From NCBI GenBank assembly GCA_027924645.1, contig BSBN01000829.1, positions 1,798,001 through 1,862,000 on the forward strand: 64,000 bases of DNA. The letters are read 5' to 3'. The DNA is from Cunninghamia lanceolata (Eukaryota > Streptophyta > Pinopsida > Cupressales > Cupressaceae). The translations under genes were made by a program, and so were the position numbers. Shown one piece after another: positions 44,509 to 56,871 of the stretch (its first letter is position 1; every line of letters starts with the position of its first letter). The notes under the pieces were generated by a model. The model was not told where the DNA came from. It ran no database searches and saw nothing but the letters and a program-made list of their open reading frames with translations.

Positions 44509-45256
44509 GTTTAATATAATATTATAATATAGGTTATCGATGTAAACTATAATTGTTATCATCCTTTAAATTTTTTTCTTAATATATATTATTTTTTATT
44601 AAGAACATAATTCTGGAACTTTTATTATTTATGATTATGTCCATTGGTTAATTATGGAAGTATCACAATTCAGAATATATGTAAAAAATAAGGTTAATCT
44701 AAATCATTCACTCATTGACACTTATTTGTATTCCAGATACTTTATGTAGAAATTTGGGTGTGTCATAACTTTGGCTCAAAATAGAACTTATGTCATTGAT
44801 CTGCAAACATCTGATGATCAAAATTTATTATAATATTATAAGTACATCAATGTAAATTACAATTGTAGTCATCCTTTTGAATTTATGTTTTATTATCTAT
44901 TATTTTTCATTAATTTGAATCATTCACTCATTGACACTTGTCTTTGTTCTGGAGACTTTATGTAGAAATTTCGGTGTGTTAAAACTTCGACCCAAAATAT
45001 AACTTATGTCGTCAATATGTGATCATTTGATAATCAAAGTTTATTATAATATTATAAATTGTACATCGATGTAAATTGTAATTCTAGTCATCCTTTTAAA
45101 CTTTTATTTTATTATCTATTATTTTTTGTTAATTTGAATCGTTCACTTATTGACACTTGTCTCCATTCTAAAGACTTTATATACAAATTTGGCTGTCAAA
45201 ACTTTGGCCCAGAGTAGAACTTATGATATTGATTTGCGATCATCCAATGATGTAAA
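44509..45256. repeat. Tandem repeat, three ~216-bp units
   Basis: The phrase TTTATTATAATATTATAA followed by GTACATCGATGTAAATT, GTCATCCTTTT, GAATC[AG]TTCACTCATTGAC and ACTTTATGTAGAAATTT begins at about 44509, 44824 and 45040. The first unit has about 100 bp extra that includes a CTTAATA...TATTAAG hairpin. Confidence 0.85.
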
Positions 45257-45599
45257 TCTAACTATCTTTAAAGCTATAATTTGCCAAGTAACTTAATCAT
45301 TATCATTTAGCATTTGATATTTTCACCAGCCACATTATTATTTTTCAAAAACTTACTAGCACATTCGCCAAATAATTAATTTTATTTTTTTGAATATTTA
45401 TATAATTCTCCACTGAACTTATTTTATTTTTTGAATACCAATATAATTTGCCAACAATTTTTTTCCCCAAAATAGACATACATTCACCACAAAAATTACT
45501 ACCTCTAGCTAGGATTCACTAGGATTTTATAGGTTTTTTAGGGGGGTTCCTTAAAGTTATTATTGTTTGTAAGTGAGTAGATTTCTCTTTCTACTACTA

Positions 45600-46944
45600 A
45601 TTCTAGGATTTATTCTATAAAAAAGGGTTGGAAAGGGGTCATGTATACAAGCTTTATTTAGATCTCTAAAATCACTCCATACCCTTATTTATCCTGTTTT
45701 CTTGTGTTGAAAAACCATATGACTTATCCATTTAGCATCTTCCACTAGTGTGATGATACCACCAACTAACATTTTGTCCAGTTCATTCTTCACTTTGGTC
45801 TTTACATTAGGATTAAGTTAGTATGATCTCTTCGTTTGTGGTTTTCTTCCTTCTTTCAGTTGTATTTTCATCATTCTTTCTTCCTCCTTGATACCTTTAA
45901 TATTAGTGAAAGTGCATGCAAAATTATACATTTTCATATTCTTTCAATACTTCCATAACTTGCATTATTTGCCTTTCATCCTAGAAATCTCCAATTTTAG
46001 AAAATTTGGGGTTTTCCTCTATCACTATATTTTCTTCTCTTATCCTTAAGGGTTCATTGAAGTATTTTTTTTCTAGTGCATTCATAGTAGCTATCTCTCT
46101 TTCTCCTTCCTCAACTTCTACCTCCAAGTTTTTTAGATCTTCTTCCTCTTCATTTTCTCTAGTTTTTCTTAAATTATAACAAAATTTCTACAATGTGGTT
46201 TCCATTCCATTCTATCCATCCATTCTACTAATTTATAAATATCATCTTCCTTTGGTGGCATGGTCTGGTAGGTGGCATGGTTTGGTATCTTTTATTTTCA
46301 CATTGGTTCCTAGTTTCTTCTGTTGGTGAAAAGGTTATCTTCTTCATATTTAAGACTATGGTATGAATAATCTTATTGGGGATAAGTATGAAAGTGTTTT
46401 ACAAAAATCATTTTGTACCATATCACATTCCCTAGTTTCCTCCCTTTTTCTTGGTTGATATACCAAGTTTTGGTAATAGGCAATAATGTCCAATAGAATA
46501 GATGTGTATAAATCCATTCATAATACTTCCTCATATTGGTCCATTCCCTAATGTAATTTTGTAATTGTTTCTCAGGTTCAATCTCATCATAATATTCTAG
46601 AGTAAGTTTCCAATCTCCTTCTGGTAAATCCCTAGTTTTTATATAAGGATGGTGAATGCCTTGAAATTTGGAATACTAGGTTTGTGAGTATACCACCATC
46701 TTGTTGCATTACACACTAATGTATCCTATAGTGCCTCCAATATTAGATCATCCCTTCTAAATATTTTATCCATACTTTCTATGTATGTTAGCAAGTCTCC
46801 AACTCCAACATATAGTGGAAGCTTAATATATGGTATGCTACATGAGATGTGGTTCAAATTATGTGAAAATTTGATATCTTGTCCTCCCTCATCTCTATCT
46901 TCTTTTTCTAAATTTTGCAACAGGTTCTCATCTTTTGTGGTAAT
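45600..46944 (-). pseudogene. Ancient Ty3/Gypsy remnant: gag and RT pieces
   Basis: Read on the - strand. At 46690-46860 a Gag-like segment shows GVGDLLTYIESMDKIFRRDD and then, in a shifted frame, TLVCNATRWWYTHKPSIPNF (retrotransposon Gag WW core). At 45640-45830 an RT entry is readable: VKNELDKMLVGGIITLVEDA, KWISHMVFQHKKTG, IRVWSDFRDLNKACIHDPF. Many stops; protease and most of pol are missing. The order and wording recall Athila/Tat-type Gypsy elements. Its gag is interrupted at 46944/46945 by Gypsy B, so it is the older insertion. Confidence 0.75.
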
Positions 46945-47754
46945 TGGTGCAGTCATGATCGGAGGGTTCACAAAATGAACTGTCCAAACCATGCAACTAG
47001 AGAAAACATAATAGAAACAACACAAATATAGAATGCAATGGATGATTAAAATGCTTGTATATCATATATTCAGAATTCTTATATGCTGGCAAGATGTGAG
47101 CTACAATCAAAGGGCTCACAGGCCTGCTTTTCAGGTTACAACAGATATGCAAGATATGACATTGAAGTGTCTTCTTGAAAAGAATCTAACTTCTAAAACT
47201 ATCTAAATCATATCATAGAACTAGTGACTTCCTAATACATCCTAGAGATCTATATATATCACTTCCAAGCTCTCAATAATTCCTCCGCATCGGCCAAAGA
47301 AGGTTACAAACTCCAAAGAAGGATGTAACATGTAGAAACAAATAGGCCAACCTTAAACAACTAGTAATGCTCTGCAAATGGATGAAACTTGGTACGAACC
47401 TCAAGGAAGGTCTATCTGATCCATATGTGTCATGAATGATGTTCCATTTAGCTCCATAAGTCACAAAAGTGCTCTACAAACCTTCTCCTTCAACTGATTG
47501 TCTGAATGCTCTATTCTGTGAAAGCTAATGATCTTCTAATAGTGATAACTTTTAGTAGACAAGTCTAAGTGACCTGAAATTTGGATATGATGTAGATGAC
47601 AAGTCTTGCTCTGTGATCTCTAATATGAAGATGCAAAAAAATGTGGTACAAAATGCTGAAACTGCAACTAACTAAACTAAACTGAAAATGAAAGAAATAA
47701 TGCAAATGTTTTTGGTTGATGAAAGATTACTCTACAACCTGGGATGCTCCTACA
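46945..47754 (-). repeat. Gypsy B 3' LTR (~810 bp)
   Basis: It matches 63455-64000 over their shared part (CGGAGGGTTCACA, AGAAACAACACAAATATAGA, ATATGCTGGCAA, GGCCAAAGAAGGTTACAAAC). On the - strand it runs TGTAGGAGCATCC to GACTGCACCA. The right edge rests on the TG dinucleotide and on similarity to the insertion end at 38513. Confidence 0.85.
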
Positions 47755-47825
47755 TCAAACACCTAGGGTTGTTGAAAAAGTGAGTCCCTCACTTGGTTAG
47801 GGCTAGAGGAAAACCAATGTGGTCT

Positions 47826-49090
47826 ACCTCAGCCTAAGAAATCCATGTTGAATCTTCTTCTGGTCTGTCTTTCCACTTTACTAAATATTCTTTATATTTC
47901 TTGCCTCTGGTATTACATCCAACTTTGATGTCCAAGATGTCCTCTATCTACTCTTGTTGTTGTTGTGGTAACTGGTTCTTCAAATCTTCAATGTTGTCAC
48001 TTGATTCTCCTTCATGATACTAATATAAGTCTGCAATGTTGAATATAGGTGATATACCCAATGTCTCTAGTAGCTCCACTTCATATTCATTTCCTGAATT
48101 AAACTTCCTGAGTATCCTACATGGTGCAAACTTCTTCATCTTCAACTTGTTGTATGTCCCTACTAGAAATCTCTATTTTCTCATATATACCATTACTTCA
48201 TCTCCAACTAAAAATTCTTTATGTCTCCTCTTCTCATCTACTTTCTCTTTATACTTTCTATTCATCTCCTCCAAATGCTTCCTGACCTAATTATGTATTG
48301 TCTCCATGTATCATGCAAATTCTTCTGCCTCTGTACTTCTCTTATTCTCCATACTGATGTCTCTCAATTCTGTAACTCCTCTAGGTTTTATTCTAGTCAC
48401 AATCTCAAATGGTGTCTTCCCTAAACTCCTATTCACTGAATTATTGTATGCAAACTCTGTTTGCGGTAGAATTAGATCCCAATTTCATGCCTTATCTCCT
48501 ACCAAACATCTCAACAAGTTACCCAAACTCCTATTTACCACTTATATTTGTCCATCTGTCTGTGGATGAAATGTTGAACTAAAATTTAGATCTATCTTCA
48601 TCTTCTTCCATAATGTTCTCCAAAAGTATCTAATGAATCTTGTATCCCTGTCCAAAACTATAGTCCTAGGTAATCCATGCAATCTCACAATCTCCTTGAA
48701 AAATAGGTTAGCAACATGCATTGCATCATTTGTCTTATTACAAGGTATGAAATGTGCCATCTTTGAAAATCTATCCACCACTACAAATATAGAATCATGT
48801 CCTCTATGTCTCTTCAACAATCCTAATATGAAATCCATGCTTATGTCTTCCCAAGGTCTCTTTGGTACTGTCAAAGATTTATACAAACCAGTATTTTGAC
48901 TAATCCCTTTTGCAACTTGACATACTCTACAACTCTGCACAAGTTTCCCTACATCCTTATGCATCTGAGGCCAAAAATAATGTTCACTTACCAAATCCAT
49001 TGTCTTGTCAATTCCAAAATGTCCTGCCAATCCACCACTATGTTTCTCCTTTATCAATTTGTCTCTCATTGAACTCCTAGGTATACACAA
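47826..49090 (-). pseudogene. pol: Gypsy B integrase and chromodomain
   Basis: - strand. The HHCC finger (GLAGHFGIDKTMDLVSEHYF, SCRVCQVAKG) and catalytic core (DISMDFILGLLKRHRGHDSI, DRDTRF, HPQTDGQ) are readable. The catalytic Glu after TDGQ is replaced by a stop (near 48540). Downstream, with stops, come NRSLGNLLRCLVGDKA and GDEVMVY, and finally a chromodomain-like segment: IEDILDIKVGCNTRGKKYKE, YLVKWKDRPEEDSTWIS (47830-47945). The chromodomain would steer integration to particular chromatin. Confidence 0.9.
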
Positions 49091-50532
49091 CTAATTTCCT
49101 TTGAACAACATATCCTCTTGAATGAAATAATCTAACCACTTACTTCTATCTATCACAATAGGTTCCTTACATGCTTTCCATGGTTCTACAAAATCAAGAT
49201 CTACTTCATACATGTGCTTCAATTCTTCAAAACCCAATACTACTACTCTCATCTTTATCAACAAATTCCTTCTTCTGCTCAATGCATTTGCAACTTTGTT
49301 TGACTTCCCACTCATACTCTTCAATACAAAGGTGTAACTCTACATGAACTCTATCCATCTCATATGTCTCTAATTCAACTTCCCTTAACTATTCAAATAT
49401 TATAAATCTTGATGATCAGTGTACAACACAAATTCCTTAGGCAACAAATAGTGTCTCCACTTCTTCAAAGCTTGAATTATGGCATAGAACTCCTGATCAT
49501 AAATTGAATATCTTCTCCTGACATCATTCAACTTCTTAACGAAATGTGCTATTGGTCTATCTTCTTGACTTAACACTGCTCCTATTGCATTTCCACTTGC
49601 ATCACAATCTACTTTAAATACCTTGTTGAAATTGGGTAATGCTAACGCTGGTTGTTTTGTCACTTTCTATTTCAACAATTCAAAACTTTTATTTGCTCCT
49701 GATGTCCACTTAAAATCCTTTATGTCACCTCTCATTGTCTCTGTTATCAATGGGCATACTAAACTAAAAAAATTTATGAACTTCCAATAAAAATTAGCTA
49801 ATCCATGAAATGATCTTACCTCTCCAATGCTCTCTAGTGTTGGCTACTTGACAAGTGCTCTAACTTTCTCAGGGTCCATCTTCAACCCTTTTGCAGAAAT
49901 CAAAAATTCCAAAATACCAATTGTTCCTTCATGAAACTACATTTCTTGATGTTTATCATCAATTTCTCTTCTCTCAACCTCTGCAATACTTGTCTAATAT
50001 GCTACAAATGTTCTTCCTTTGTCTTACTAAAAATTAGAATATCATCCAAGTATACAATAACAAACTTACCCAATAATTTCTTCAAAACCTTATTCATCAA
50101 CCTCATGAAAGTACTTGATGCATTAGTCAATCTAAAAAGCATCACTAACCATTCATAGAATCCTTCATTTGTCTTAAATGCAGTCTTCCATTCATCTCCT
50201 TCTCTGATCCTGATCTGATGGTGTCCACCCTTGAAGTCTATCTTTGTGAAATACTTTGCTCCACTCAAACAATACATGATGTCATCCATCATAGGTAGTG
50301 GAAATCTATACTTAACTATGATCTTATTGATTACTCTAGAGTCTATACACATCCTATATTCTCCATCTTTCTTCAGTGCTAGCACTGTAGTTACAACACA
50401 TAGGCTCAAACTTTCTATGATCAATCCTTTCCTCAACAACTCCTGTATCTGTCTATTCAACTCTACATTCTCTGTTAGTGTCATCCGGTGTGCTTCTTTA
50501 TTAGGCAAACTAGCTCTAGGTATAAGGTCCAT
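49091..50532 (-). pseudogene. pol: Gypsy B reverse transcriptase and RNase H
   Basis: - strand. RT: RMCIDSRVINKIIVKYRFPL, AKYFTKIDFKGGHHQIRI, FYEWLVMLFRLTNASSTFMR and FVIVYLDDILIFS (catalytic YLDD intact), 50532-50002. The thumb continues with stops to about 49664. RNase [58 protein letters not shown] (49663-49400). A short tether (49324-49091) with GKSNKVANALSRR leads to integrase. Confidence 0.93.
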
Positions 50533-50668
50533 ATGATGACTGATACTCTGAATTGGTAGTAATCCTTTAGGTATATTATCTTATATGATGTCTTCATATT
50601 ATGTCAACAATTCAGTTATCTCCTCTAGCTATGATTGTTTAGTCTCTGTATTTAGGGTTCCGTGCTTC

Positions 50669-51005
50669 TTAGGAATCAAAGAAAAACACATTCTCATGTC
50701 TCAAACCATCTAGAAATTTCCTTCCATCAACCAAACAAATTCTAGTATTCCCACATACTTCACTTTTAGGTTCATCTTCCAAAGGTATCAAGATATGTTT
50801 CTTCCCATTCAAGGTTATAGTATAAGTATTCTTTCTCCCATAATGTATATCTTTTCTATCATACTTCCATGGTCTACCCAACAATATATGACATACATCT
50901 ATCGACATAATATCACACAATACTTCATCATAATAAGATCCTAGATGAAATTTCACCAAACATTGTTCACTCACCAGTACCTCGTGTTCATCTTGAATCA
51001 ATGCT
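50669..51005 (-). pseudogene. pol: Gypsy B protease C-terminal part and linker
   Basis: - strand, continuing the protease interrupted by Copia C: ALIQDEHEVLVSEQCLVKF, YDEVLCDIMSIDVCHILLGR, PWKYDRKDIHYGRKNTYTIT. The ILLGRPW motif is the conserved C-terminal ILG of retroelement aspartic proteases. It begins exactly at the Copia C target duplication. Confidence 0.9.
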
Positions 51006-51010
51006 ATCTT

Positions 51011-52485
51011 TGTTGATATGTGTCAGACAACTGAGAGGGGCTGGTGAATCAGTTGTCACAAAAACTTAAACACTTTTTGCAGTTTAAACATTCATCACTT
51101 ATCCACAATTCTTATGATTTAACAATGAGTGCATGAAATCATAAACTTAACCATAGATACAACATCAAACACAAGAGACACCAGATTTATGTGGAAAACC
51201 CCAAGTGGAGAAAAACCACTGAGAGGATTAACTCTCAATATATATTGCAATCTTGAAATAATGATGTTCAAGCTTGGTCACTCCACGGGCCTAAACATAC
51301 TGGCTTACTACCATGAAGAACAACTAGGTCTAGTAGGCTCACTGCCTCAACCCTAAACCTAGCAAGATTACAATAAGGGTTGTTAAACACTACTGGTGGC
51401 TTACTGCCAGACTCACTGCCATGATCAACAACTTTCTATATTTGCAACTAAAGTACAATAATTCCCCTACTCTTCTCTTCCTCTGCTCTATTCTTCCTCT
51501 TCTTTCCTCTACCTCTTCTCTGCTCTGCCTTTTGGACCTTTCTTAATATCTTTTTATTTTTCACTCAAGGACACTTTTCCATGACTCAACTACAAGTATT
51601 GATATACTACATTAACCTTGGAATGATCATCAAGGTTGACATCACAATCATCAACCATTGGAACAATCTCCAAGGTTGGTATTTACAAAATAGGCCTTGA
51701 CCTATTGCAACATTATGCAAGGGAAATGAAATGTGGATCATCACTGGGATCAACTAGATCGGCCAAAATTGGTTACACGCTACATTATCTAGAAACAATC
51801 TTCACACACCATCTCAATTTCTTAACGTAGACCAAAGTCCAGATAGAAACATGATTAGGAGACATCCACAAGAATGCTATAATCATCAGGAGCAACCACA
51901 TGATCCTTAACCACTTTATCCATAGGAATCTTCTCATCGAAACACATGAACTTCACTTTCTTCAATTGTCATAAAAGAAAGATATCTTGTGGACCACCAA
52001 ACCACGAACCATTGCAACTATAGGCACTTATTATCATCCCAAAATTTTCTCAAGAACCACAGAGCCAAGTACTTTATTGCAGAGGAATGCAGAGCAAAAT
52101 ACTTTCTTCCTGTCCCAACTAAACTTATAGAAAAAGAAGGTTTCACTCTGGTAAACACAACTCACTCAGATCTTCATGTGGATGGCTCAAACCTAGAATG
52201 CAACATCTTTAGTCATACCTCTAACTTACTTCCAATCCATAGACCATGATCTTCAAGTAGAAGTAAATGTGGAGCAGTTTACCAGAGTGTTCTTCAACAT
52301 ACAGCTTACTATCTATACTGCATTTCTCTATAGCTCACTATTTTCTTCTGGAGAGGCTAATTTTCTCAATATCCTCAACATACAAGTCTTCTAAAAAAGT
52401 AATAGAATAAGATACAGTTGACACCAATGACAACAAGGCTATGTTGACATCGATGACAACACCGATTAGACATATACTTGCAACA
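51011..52485 (-). repeat. Copia C 3' LTR (1475 bp)
   Basis: On the - strand it runs TGTTGCAAGTATATG to GACACATATCAACA and is preceded by the PPT. It lacks about 90 bp present in the other LTR at 57628-57715. Confidence 0.95.
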
Positions 52486-52809
52486 ATCTCCCCCTTTGTC
52501 ATTGATGGCAACATATGATGTGAAAAACTGCAACAGCCATCAAGACAAGATTCTCCCCCTTTCTCTTTACACACCTGCACTCTTTCTTTCTCTAAAATTC
52601 TCCCCCTTTCTCTTACACATCTACACTCTAAGCTTTTCACATGACTTCTCTCCCCCTTTGACATCAATGGCAAAGGGCACATACTTGCACTCATCTGCTC
52701 TGATCTAATCTCTCTTTTGAACTCTTTGACTACTCCCCATGAGAAGTAGCCCTAAAATGTATCAATCTAAAATTTTGAGGATCTCTGGACTAATGCACTA
52801 CTATGCATA
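52486..52809 (-). other. Copia C 3' untranslated segment with four GGGGGAG boxes
   Basis: On the - strand AAAGGGGGAGA recurs four times; the one touching the LTR (52486-52498) is the functional PPT position. The spacing differs from Copia A, but the boxes are kept. Confidence 0.8.
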
Positions 52810-54267
52810 TTAGTTTAGAGCAGGAGGGGTGATAACCCCTAACTTTCCTTTGAGATACTCAAAAGTGTCCTTAGGCAAAGGCTTGGTAAAAATGTCTGCA
52901 ATCTGATCCTTGGTAGAAACATACTCTAGCTTGACTTCATTCTCTGTCACCTTTTCTCTTAGAAAATGATACCTAATGGATATGTGCTTTGTCCTTGAAT
53001 GCATCACTAGATTCTTTGATATGTTAATGGCACTTGTGTTATCACAAAAGATTGCAATGGGATCTTCATACACAACTTTGATGTAATTCAAAGTCTGCTT
53101 CATCCATAACACTTGAGTACAACTGCATGCTATTGCAATGTATTCTACCTCTGCAGTAGATAGGGATATTGAATATTGTTTCTTTCTCAACCAAGATACT
53201 AATCTTTTTCCCAAAAAGAATGCACCTCCACTTGTACTTTTTCTATCATCCACATCTCTGGCCCAATTTTCTTCAGTATATGCACTAAGAGTAAAGTCAC
53301 AATCCTTAGGGTACCACAAACCATAATCTATTATGCCTTTTAAATATCTCAGAATTCTTTTGACTGCCATCACATGTGATTCCTTAGGTTCTACCTGAAA
53401 TCTTGCCATAAGACACACTTTTTCTGGTCTGCCATGGGTGAGTTATCATCTTTGCTCAACTTACAACCAATTATCATAGGTGTGCATACTAGTTTAGAGT
53501 CTTCCATCCCAAATTTATTTAACAACTCTTTCACATACTTAGACTTAGAAATGAAGATACCCTTATCTAATTGACTTATTTGCAGACCTAAGAAGAAGTT
53601 CATCTCTCCAAACATAGACATTTCAAATTCACTTTGCATTTCTCCAGCAAAAATTGAACACATACCTTCATTGCCTCCAAAAATAATATCATCAACAAAA
53701 ACTGCAACAATCAGGGTTTGTTCATCATTGATCTTGAAGTAGAGATTACTATATGTAGTACCTTTACTGAACCCTATCTGTATCAGGTACCTATCCAACC
53801 ATACATACCATGTCTTGGGAGCTTGTTTTAATCCATACAATGCTTTCTTCAATCTGCATACCATGTCCCCTTGTTCTGATGACTGAAATCCTTTTGGTTG
53901 TTCAATATAGACTTCCTCTTCCAACTCTCCATTTAAGAAGGCAGACTTCCTCCATTTGATAAACCTTGAAATCTGTGTATGCTGCAAAAGCCAAAAACAT
54001 CCTTATTGCTTCAATCCTTGCTACTGGAGCAAAAAATTATTCAAAGTCTATTCCTTCAAATTGAGCATATCCTTTGCATACCAACCTTGCTTTGTTTCTT
54101 ACCACTTCATCATTCTCATTCATTTTGTTTGTGAAGACCCACTTTGTACCAATTACATTCTTGTCTACTAGTCTAGGAACAAGATCCCAAGTTTGATTCT
54201 TCTCTATCTGCATCAATTCCTCTTCCATAGCCTTTATCCAATTCTCATCTTTGCAAGCCTCATCCAC
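52810..54267 (-). pseudogene. pol: Copia C reverse transcriptase and RNase H
   Basis: - strand. RT segments: EEELMQIEKNQTWDLVPR, VIGTKWVFTNKMNENDEVVR, KSAFLNGELEEEVYIEQP, GLKQAPKTWYVWLDRYLIQI and AVFVDDIIFGG (catalytic Asp-Asp intact), then LNKFGMEDSKLVCTPM. RNase H: AYTEENWARDVDDRKSTSGG, LSTAEVEYIAIACSCTQVLW, DNTSAINISKN, SIRYHFLREKV, DIFTKPLPKDTF, ending at a TAA at 52810. The first RNase H aspartate, normally in YTDADW, is Glu here. Frame breaks lie near 53400 and 54000. Confidence 0.93.
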
Positions 54268-54429
54268 AGTTTTAGGTTCAATCTTAGAAATTAGATAGAA
54301 ATTTACTTGTTCCTCTGCATCTTTTCTTCTAGTTAAGATCCCTTTGCTCTTATCTCCTATGATTTGATTTTTAGAATGACTAATTCTTACATATCTTGGA
54401 GTTTTGGTAGCACTTACCGAAGCTTGTTC

Positions 54430-55538
54430 TTATTCATCTATGTTGTCTTCATGTTGCACCACTTCTAAAACATCTGGATCATCTGACTCATATCCACTTG
54501 ATTCTGAAGTCCTTTCCTTACATTCATCAACTTTAACATTTGCACTTTCAATGATCTTATCCAACCTCTTATTACAACACCGGTAGGCCTTACTCATGGT
54601 GGGGTACCCAAGGAAGATTCCTTCATCACATCTAGCATCAAACTTGCCTAAATCATCTTCTCTTTTGATGTAACATCTGCTACCAAAAACTTTGAAATAT
54701 TTCATAGTGGAACTCTACCATGCCACAATTCATAGGGAGTTTTTGAACTGTTACCTTTTACTTGAACTCTGTTTAGGATATATACTGTGGTATGAATTGC
54801 CTCTCTCCAATATGCTTCTGAAAGATGAGCTTCCTTCATCATGGTTCTAGCAACTTCTTGAACTGTTCTATTTTTCCTTTCAACAACTCCATTTTGTTGT
54901 GGACTTCTAGGCGTAGATAGTTGTCTCTTTATTCCATGTTCTTCACAAAATAAATTGAATTCATTTGATATGAACTCTCCTCCTCTATTAGACCTCAAGC
55001 ATTTGATTTTCAAATCTATCTCATTTTCAACCATTGCCTTAAATGCCTTGAATTTATCTAGAGCGTCGGCTTTCTCTTTCAAAAGGGTGACCCAAGTCAT
55101 TCTAGAATAATCATCAATGAGAAACATGAAATACATGTCTCCTTGCAAACTTCTTACTCTGGTAGGTCCACACAAATTTGTATGCACTAGCTCAAGTAGT
55201 CCTCCAACCGATTGGTCCTTGCTTTTAAAACTTGTTCTTATTTATTTCCCAAATTGACACTCCTTGCAAACTGGATTAGCAGGCTTCACAAGCTTAGGTA
55301 AATCTCTAACAATCTATGCAATAGTTATCTTCATAATAATATCTAAATCTATGTGACACAACCTTCTATGCCATAACCAACTCTCATCAGTCTAAGTCAA
55401 CAAGCAATAGTTCTTGGTTCCTTTCAAGTGATAGATATTACCTCTGGTCTTCTTACCAGTTGCAATGATTGTTTCAGAGCTTTCCTTGATCTTGCATCCA
55501 TTTTCCTTGAAGCTTAAGTCATAGCCCTTGTCACACAT
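54430..55538 (-). pseudogene. pol: Copia C GAG-pre-integrase and integrase
   Basis: - strand. The integrase core at 55187-54702 shows HTNLCGPTRVRSLQGDMYFM, FLIDDYSRMTWVTLLKEKAD, IKCLRSNRGGEF (the second catalytic Asp is Asn), STPRSPQQNGVVERKNRTVQ and YILNRVQVKGNSSKTPYELW. A stop splits off the C-terminal part (54705-54430: MKYFKVFGSRCYIKREDDLG, CDEGIFLGYPTMSKAYRCCN). The pre-integrase zinc region at 55200-55538 has stops. Confidence 0.92.
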
Positions 55539-56813
55539 CTAACCCACACTCAGAAGATTGTGCTTTAATCCTTTCACATACAAGGCATCTTCAGTATTAT
55601 GCTTGCCATGAAAAGAAATAGATGCATTCCCACAAATCCTACCAGTTGTATCATCTCCAAACCTAACTAGTCCACCATCATATCTTTCCAAACTTACAAA
55701 CTTACTTTTGTCACTAGTCATGTGGTGAGAGAAACCACTATCAATAACCCATTCATCCTTGTCCTTAATGACCTGAGCAGCCAAGGCACTTTCCACTAGT
55801 TTTTCTTCCTTCACACATCTAGAAGAATTAGTAGACACAAGATCTTCCTTAATAGCAATGAACAAGCATTCATTTACAGAGGAACTAGCATTATTTGGTT
55901 CACCATTATCTGATACTCCATCATCATCAAAATCTTCAACATAATAACACTTCTTTTGGGTCCTAGGCATGTTCTCATATCTTCTTCTATTTCCTTCAAT
56001 TCTTTCAGGACATTTGGAAGCAAAATGAGCTACTTTACCACAAGAAAAACATTTAAAAGGTAATTTACCTTTATACTTACGGGATCCTCTTTCTAGTTTG
56101 TCCACAAAGTTGGCTTCAACTTCATCTAACTCATCATCAGATTCTACCTTGTACTTTTTTGATCTAGAAGTACTTCCAGGAGTACTGGCTTTGAAGGCCA
56201 TCTCAACTTTCGGTAGAGCATCATCTAACTCCCTCATTTCAAAAGCAGTAAGCGTACTAAGCAACTGATCCCTATTAATGGATTTTACTTGCATGAATTC
56301 TTTAATCATGGTTACCTTGTGGTAGTAGCACTTGGGCAGAGATATGAGAATTTTCATAACAATTTCCTTTTCTTCGAGAGTTTTGCCTATGGCTTTTATC
56401 CCTATAACAATTTCATCAACTCTTTGCATAAAGGCTAATATGTTTTCATCATTATTCATTTTCAAGATTTTATATTTCACTTTTAGACTTTGTAACTTGG
56501 ATTCCTTCACAGAATCATCTCCTTCATACAAATTTTTCAACTTTTCCCATACCTTATTTGCAGTTTCAAGATCTGCCACTTTCATCAATATTGAGTTGGT
56601 TGATTAGCTTAGCAGAGCAACCTTTGCCTTGATATCTATAACATATTCTTTGATTTTGTCTTTAGTTGTCAGACCATTTTGAGGTATGGTGTATTCTATT
56701 TCTATAGCTTACCAAACTTTGTAACCAAGAGAAAGAAGATGGCTTTTCATCCAAGCCTTCCAGAGAACATAATTCATTCCATAAAAATGTGGTGCTTCCT
56801 TCTTGTAAGACAT
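55539..56813 (-). pseudogene. gag: Copia C gag and protease
   Basis: - strand. It starts at ATG 56813-56811 (MSYKKEAPHFYGMNYVLWKA), 44 bases inside the PBS edge. Two stops lie in the first 80 codons. From 56588 a clean 349-codon frame has the UBN2-type Gag helix region (VWEKLKNLYEGDDSVKESKL), the CCHC knuckle CFSCGKVAHFASKC, the protease motif WVIDSGFSHHMT and ALYVKGLKHNLLSVG, the usual protease end. Gag would package the RNA and the protease would cut the polyprotein. Confidence 0.93.
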
Positions 56814-56856
56814 TTTGGATCTTCCTCAAGATGTTAAACTTTCTTTAGAGGAACTT

Positions 56857-56869
56857 GGCTCTGATACCA
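56857..56869 (-). other. Copia C primer-binding site
   Basis: On the - strand TGGTATCAGAGCC, the perfect plant initiator-Met tRNA 3' complement, two bases after the 5' LTR end. Confidence 0.95.
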
Positions 56870-56871
56870 AT

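Noticed and set aside
48036..48899. + strand ORFs of 67-88 codons
   Set aside because: Antisense to Gypsy B integrase.
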